Source: Dorea sp. D27
GTDB taxonomy: Bacteria; Bacillota; Clostridia; Lachnospirales; Lachnospiraceae
Assembly: GCF_001185345.1 (NCBI RefSeq)
Contig: NZ_KQ236743.1
Location: 840,217 to 904,216 of the forward strand
Reading direction: 5' to 3'
Length of the DNA stretch: 64,000 nucleotides
Shown here: positions 60,167 through 64,000 of the stretch, piece after piece
Position numbering within the stretch: position 1 is the first letter of the stretch
How the letters are laid out: each line of letters starts with the position of its first letter
Program-made: the position numbers and the translations under genes
Notes under the pieces: model-generated
Told to the model about the DNA's origin: nothing
The model's input: only the letters and a program-made list of their open reading frames with translations
The model's database searches: none

Positions 60167-62272
60167 ATGGAAAATGATATTCTTAATTACACACAGAACA
60201 GAGAACTGTCATGGCTTAAGTTCAACAAGAGGGTACTGGAAGAGGCACAGGATCCGACTGTGCCTCTGCTGGAACGGATGAAGTTTGTGGCTATCTTCAC
60301 AAGTAATCTGGATGAGTTCTTCATGATTCGGGTGGGCAGTCTCTTTGATATGGTCCAGACGGATTCCAACACGACTGACAGCCGCTCCGGCATGACGCCG
60401 GGGGAACAGCTGGGGAAGATTTTCGAAGCCGTGGCGCCGCTTTATAAGGAGCGGGATAAGACATATGCGGAGATTAAGAAGCAGCTGAGCCCATACGGCG
60501 TCTGCGGTCTGGATTTTAAAGAGCTGGAACAGTCTGAGAAGAAGTATGTCAAAAAGTATTTCAAGGAGCAGATTCTTCCGATTCTGTCTCCCCAGATAGT
60601 AGATGCGAACCATCCGTTTCCGCATCTTCTGAACAAGGAGATATATGTGACGGCCAATCTGAAATATAAGGATAAGTCGATGCAGGGTATCGTACCGGTG
60701 CCGCAGTTCGTGTCAGACATACTGTATCTGCCGGGACATGATATCCGTTATATCCGCATGGAAAAAGTCATCATGGAGTACCTGGACCTTGTATTTGAGC
60801 AGTACGAAGTGACGGACAAGAACTACATCTGCGTTACGAGGAATGCGGACATAGCGCCGGATGACGAGGCGCTTGAGGTAAATGACGATTTCCGTTACCT
60901 GATGAAGGAGACGCTGCACAAGCGGCGCCGGATGGCGGTCGTGCGGCTGGAGGTGGCAGAGAAGCTGAGCGAAGAGATGGAACAGTATTTCTGCGGGAAG
61001 TTTGCCATTCAGCCGAATCAGATATTCAGGACAAAGATGCCGATGAAGCTGGCTTATATGTTCGCAATCAGCGGCAATCTGCCGGAGGCGATGAAGCGTT
61101 CTCTCGTATATCCGGCTTTTACGCCCCAGAATTCTGCTCTTGTGCAGGAAGGAAGTCCGATGAAGCAGCAGATAAGGAAGAAGGATCTGCTGCTGTACTA
61201 TCCGTATGAAAGCATGAACCCGTTTCTCAGGCTGATCAAGGAGGCGTCCACAGATCCGAATGTACTGACGATTAAGATTACAATATACCGGCTGGCCAAG
61301 AAGGCGCGTCTGGTGGAGTACCTGTGCGCTGCGGCAGAGAATGGAAAAGAAGTGACGGTCCTTATCGAACTGAGGGCGAGGTTCGATGAACAGAACAACA
61401 TTGACTGGTCGGAACGGCTGGAAGAAGCGGGCTGCCGTGTCATATATGGTTTCGACGGGTATAAGGTGCATTCCAAGGTATGCCTCATCACATACAGGAA
61501 CCGGAATGAAATCCAGTATATCACCCAGATTGGAACAGGGAACTATAATGAAAAGACTGCCGCAATGTATACGGACCTGTCCCTTATGACAGCAAATGTG
61601 GAGATTGGCAGGGATGCGTCAGAATTTTTCAAGAACATGTCTATCAGCAATCTGGACGGGATGTACAACAGGCTTATCGTTGCACCGACAAGCCTGAAGC
61701 AGAGGGTGCTTTACCTGATGGATGAAGAGATCCGCAAAGGCACCGGCGGCCGCATTATCATGAAGATGAATTCGCTGACAGACGTCGACTTTATCGAAAA
61801 AGTGTCGGAAGCGTCACGCGCGGGCGTGAAAATAGACTTGATTGTCCGGGGGATATGTTGTATATTACCAGGAGTCAAAGACTATACGGATAATGTCACG
61901 GTTACGAGCATCGTCGGCCGCTATCTGGAACACCCCCGTATCTTCAGCTTTGGAACAGGGGCGGATCAGAAGATCTACATCGGTTCCGCAGATATGATGA
62001 CGAGGAATACGGAGAAAAGGGTGGAGGTGGCATGCCCTGTCCTGAATGAGGACATCAGACGCCAGATAAACCATTATCTGAAGATTATGCTTTCGGATAA
62101 CGTGAAAGCGAGGGTACTTAGGCCTGACGGCAGTTATGAGAAGGTGGATAAGGCAGAGCCGCGTATAGATTCCCAGGCATTATTTATGCAGGAGGCGTTG
62201 AACGCGAAGCGAAAGACGCCGGAGAAGCCTAAGACGTTTCTTGATAAAATAAGACATCTATTTGGAAAGTAG
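60167..62272 (+). CDS. ppk1: Polyphosphate kinase 1
   Basis: A 701-residue PPK1 that reversibly makes polyphosphate from ATP. It starts with NRELSWLKFNKRVLEEA (about residues 9-25). The autophosphorylated His lies in GYKVHSKVCLI (about residue 433), and TGNYNEKTAAMYTDLSL follows near 457. All four PPK1 domains appear present at usual length. An extended -10 TGATAAAAT (60025-60033) lies upstream. It is followed at 27 bases by topB. Confidence 0.94.
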   Translation: MENDILNYTQNRELSWLKFNKRVLEEAQDPTVPLLERMKFVAIFTSNLDEFFMIRVGSLFDMVQTDSNTTDSRSGMTPGEQLGKIFEAVAPLYKERDKTYAEIKKQLSPYGVCGLDFKELEQSEKKYVKKYFKEQILPILSPQIVDANHPFPHLLNKEIYVTANLKYKDKSMQGIVPVPQFVSDILYLPGHDIRYIRMEKVIMEYLDLVFEQYEVTDKNYICVTRNADIAPDDEALEVNDDFRYLMKETLHKRRRMAVVRLEVAEKLSEEMEQYFCGKFAIQPNQIFRTKMPMKLAYMFAISGNLPEAMKRSLVYPAFTPQNSALVQEGSPMKQQIRKKDLLLYYPYESMNPFLRLIKEASTDPNVLTIKITIYRLAKKARLVEYLCAAAENGKEVTVLIELRARFDEQNNIDWSERLEEAGCRVIYGFDGYKVHSKVCLITYRNRNEIQYITQIGTGNYNEKTAAMYTDLSLMTANVEIGRDASEFFKNMSISNLDGMYNRLIVAPTSLKQRVLYLMDEEIRKGTGGRIIMKMNSLTDVDFIEKVSEASRAGVKIDLIVRGICCILPGVKDYTDNVTVTSIVGRYLEHPRIFSFGTGADQKIYIGSADMMTRNTEKRVEVACPVLNEDIRRQINHYLKIMLSDNVKARVLRPDGSYEKVDKAEPRIDSQALFMQEALNAKRKTPEKPKTFLDKIRHLFGK

Positions 62273-62298
62273 ACAACGAAGGAGTACAGATATATTAT

Positions 62299-64000
62299 AT
62301 GGGGAAATCACTTTATATTGCTGAGAAACCGAGCGTGGCGCAGGAATTTGCCAAAGCGCTGAAGCTTACAACGAAAAGAAGAGACGGTTATCTGGAGTCG
62401 GATGACTCTATCGTGACCTGGTGCGTCGGGCATCTGGTGACCATGAGCTATCCGGAGAGCTATGACGAGAAGTATAAGAGGTGGAGCCTCCAGACTCTGC
62501 CTTTTATACCGGAGCGATTCAAGTATGAAGTCATACCTTCGGTAGAAAAGCAGTACAGGATCGTGGCCGGGCTTTTGAACCGGGAAGATGTGGAGACGAT
62601 CTACGTATGTACCGACTCGGGACGGGAAGGAGAATATATATATCGCCTTGTGGAGCAGCAGGCCGATGTCCATGGAAAAGAACGCCGCAGAGTGTGGATC
62701 GATTCCCAGACAGAAGAAGAGATTCTTAGAGGAATCCGTGAAGCCAAAGACTTGAAAGAGTACGATAACCTCTCTGCCTCCGCATATCTGCGGGCAAAAG
62801 AGGATTATCTGATGGGAATCAACTTTTCCAGGCTTCTCACTTTAAAATATGGGAACAGCATATCCAATTATCTTCACACGAAATATTCTGTGATTTCTGT
62901 AGGGCGTGTCATGACGTGCGTGCTCGGTATGGTCGTGCGGCGGGAACGGGAGATCCGGGAATTTGTGGAGACGCCATTTTACCGCGTCATCAGCACCAGC
63001 GGTGAGACAGGACAGACATTTGAAGGAGAGTGGCGTGCGGTCAAAGGTTCTGCATGGTTTGCATCCCCGAAGCTTTACAAGGAAAATGGCTTTTTGCAAA
63101 AGGAAGATGCCAGGGGACTGATGGAAGGACTGAGCGAACCTGCTCCTGTGCAGTGCAGCATTGTGTCTATTGAAAAGAAAAAAGAAAAAAAGAACCCGCC
63201 GCTGTTGTTCAACCTGGCGGAACTACAAAATGAATGTTCCAAGCGGTTTAAGATCAGCCCGGACGAGACGCTGCGGGTCGTGCAGGAGATGTATGAAAAG
63301 AAGCTTGTCACGTATCCCCGTACGGATGCACGTGTACTGTCCACCGCTGTGGCGAAGGAAATACATAAGAACCTGAACGGGCTCATGAAGTATGCGCCTG
63401 CTGTCGAATTCCTGGAGGAAATCGTCTCCTACGGAAGCCATAAGGGTCTTGCCAAGACGAGATACGTGAACGACAAGCAGATTACGGACCACTATGCCGT
63501 CATACCGACCGGGCAGGGCCTGGGGGCGCTGAATGGCCTCAGTGCCGTGTCAAAGAAGGTGTATGATGTTATCGTGAAGCGGTTCCTGAGTATTTTTTAT
63601 CCACCTGCGGTTTATCAGAAAGTGTCTATCGTTACAAAGATAAAGGAAGAATGCTTTTTTTCCAGCTTTAAAGTGCTGGCGGAGGAAGGATACCTGAAGG
63701 TGGCCGGTATTCCGGGCCAGAATAAGAACGGCAAGGAGGCGGAGGAGGGGCCGGGCGGAGAGAACGGACAGGAGACAGACAATGGCTTCTTCGAGAGGAT
63801 TCAGGGACTGAAAAAGGGTATGGTGCTCCCGGTACAATCGCTGGACATCAAGGAGGGCAAGACATCGCCGCCAAAACGTTACAATTCAGGCTCCCTCATC
63901 CTGGCGATGGAAAATGCCGGGCAGCTCATTGAAGATGAAGAACTGCGCGCCCAGATAAAAGGAAGCGGCATCGGGACAAGTGCAACGCGGGGAGAGATAT
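62299..64000 (+). CDS. topB: DNA topoisomerase III, partial (C-terminus beyond the window)
   Basis: The frame is open to the right edge, giving the first 567 residues. The TOPRIM domain opens with SLYIAEKPSVAQEF (residues 4-17) and CTDSGREGEYIYR near residue 100. The catalytic Tyr is in LVTYPRTDAR near 340. Type IA topoisomerase III separates linked DNA and resolves recombination intermediates. The missing end likely contains the rest of the core and any C-terminal zinc or basic tail. The ATG at 62299 follows AAGGAG. Confidence 0.92.
   Translation, partial: MGKSLYIAEKPSVAQEFAKALKLTTKRRDGYLESDDSIVTWCVGHLVTMSYPESYDEKYKRWSLQTLPFIPERFKYEVIPSVEKQYRIVAGLLNREDVETIYVCTDSGREGEYIYRLVEQQADVHGKERRRVWIDSQTEEEILRGIREAKDLKEYDNLSASAYLRAKEDYLMGINFSRLLTLKYGNSISNYLHTKYSVISVGRVMTCVLGMVVRREREIREFVETPFYRVISTSGETGQTFEGEWRAVKGSAWFASPKLYKENGFLQKEDARGLMEGLSEPAPVQCSIVSIEKKKEKKNPPLLFNLAELQNECSKRFKISPDETLRVVQEMYEKKLVTYPRTDARVLSTAVAKEIHKNLNGLMKYAPAVEFLEEIVSYGSHKGLAKTRYVNDKQITDHYAVIPTGQGLGALNGLSAVSKKVYDVIVKRFLSIFYPPAVYQKVSIVTKIKEECFFSSFKVLAEEGYLKVAGIPGQNKNGKEAEEGPGGENGQETDNGFFERIQGLKKGMVLPVQSLDIKEGKTSPPKRYNSGSLILAMENAGQLIEDEELRAQIKGSGIGTSATRGEI

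Overview
The window looks like chromosomal DNA of an anaerobic, low-redox Firmicute, most likely a Lachnospiraceae (Clostridium cluster XIVa) gut bacterium. The reasons are AGGAGG-type ribosome sites before almost every gene, near-consensus TTGACA/TATAAT promoters, a SecDF fusion, a tungsten-type aldehyde:ferredoxin oxidoreductase, many iron-sulfur flavoproteins, QueH and PRD/PTS regulation. The species is not determined; relatives of [Clostridium] hylemonae/scindens are only a guess. No rRNA, tRNA or CRISPR array was recognised.

Layout. 0-7.3 kb: a TetR repressor (cut by the window edge) is divergent from an operon of glycerol-3-phosphate-dehydrogenase-like flavoproteins (GlpA-like, GlpB-like, DUF1667), an alkyl-DHAP-synthase-like flavoenzyme and an FGGY kinase. 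7.5-12.4 kb: hypB, a 900-residue Fe-S/FAD oxidoreductase, hypA and a multi-pass membrane protein, with no hydrogenase in sight. 12.5-17.4 kb: FadR-type and LysR-type regulators, then an adenine-type permease and adenine deaminase. 17.4-22.5 kb: a small membrane protein, SecDF, a Na/Pi cotransporter, a DtxR/MntR-type regulator and a YjfB-like motility protein behind a sigma-D-like promoter.

22.5-37.7 kb is the centrepiece, a tungsten/molybdenum pterin island. It has cofactor genes (MogA/MoaB, a MOSC-ThiF/MoeB fusion, MoaD, MoaA, MOSC, two MoeA), an AOR with its polyferredoxin and three NuoE/F/G-like subunits, and the tungstate transporter TupABC. Two RNA leaders resemble Moco/Tuco riboswitches and are followed by terminators, one before the ferredoxin-AOR genes and one before tupA. 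The likely logic is that tungstate is imported, loaded onto pterin and inserted into AOR, whose electrons pass through ferredoxin to an NAD(H)-linked flavoprotein, while the RNA leaders sense the finished cofactor. The NuoF-like gene carries a one-base frameshift in a T tract.

37.7-41.1 kb is a scarred accessory segment: the C-terminal remnant of an ABC permease, a DUF4003 gene with an in-frame TAG, a tiny ORF and a large serine recombinase. 41.1-52.3 kb is a self-contained phosphotransferase locus: galactitol-type IIA, IIB and IIC, dehydrogenases, a class II aldolase, a PRD activator, and its own Enzyme I and HPr. 52.3-53.8 kb holds an ABC ATPase and a permease that lacks its C-terminus. 53.9-64 kb holds a lipoprotein with a two-component system, queH, argH, asd, a structured noncoding interval, ppk1 and a topB that runs off the right edge.
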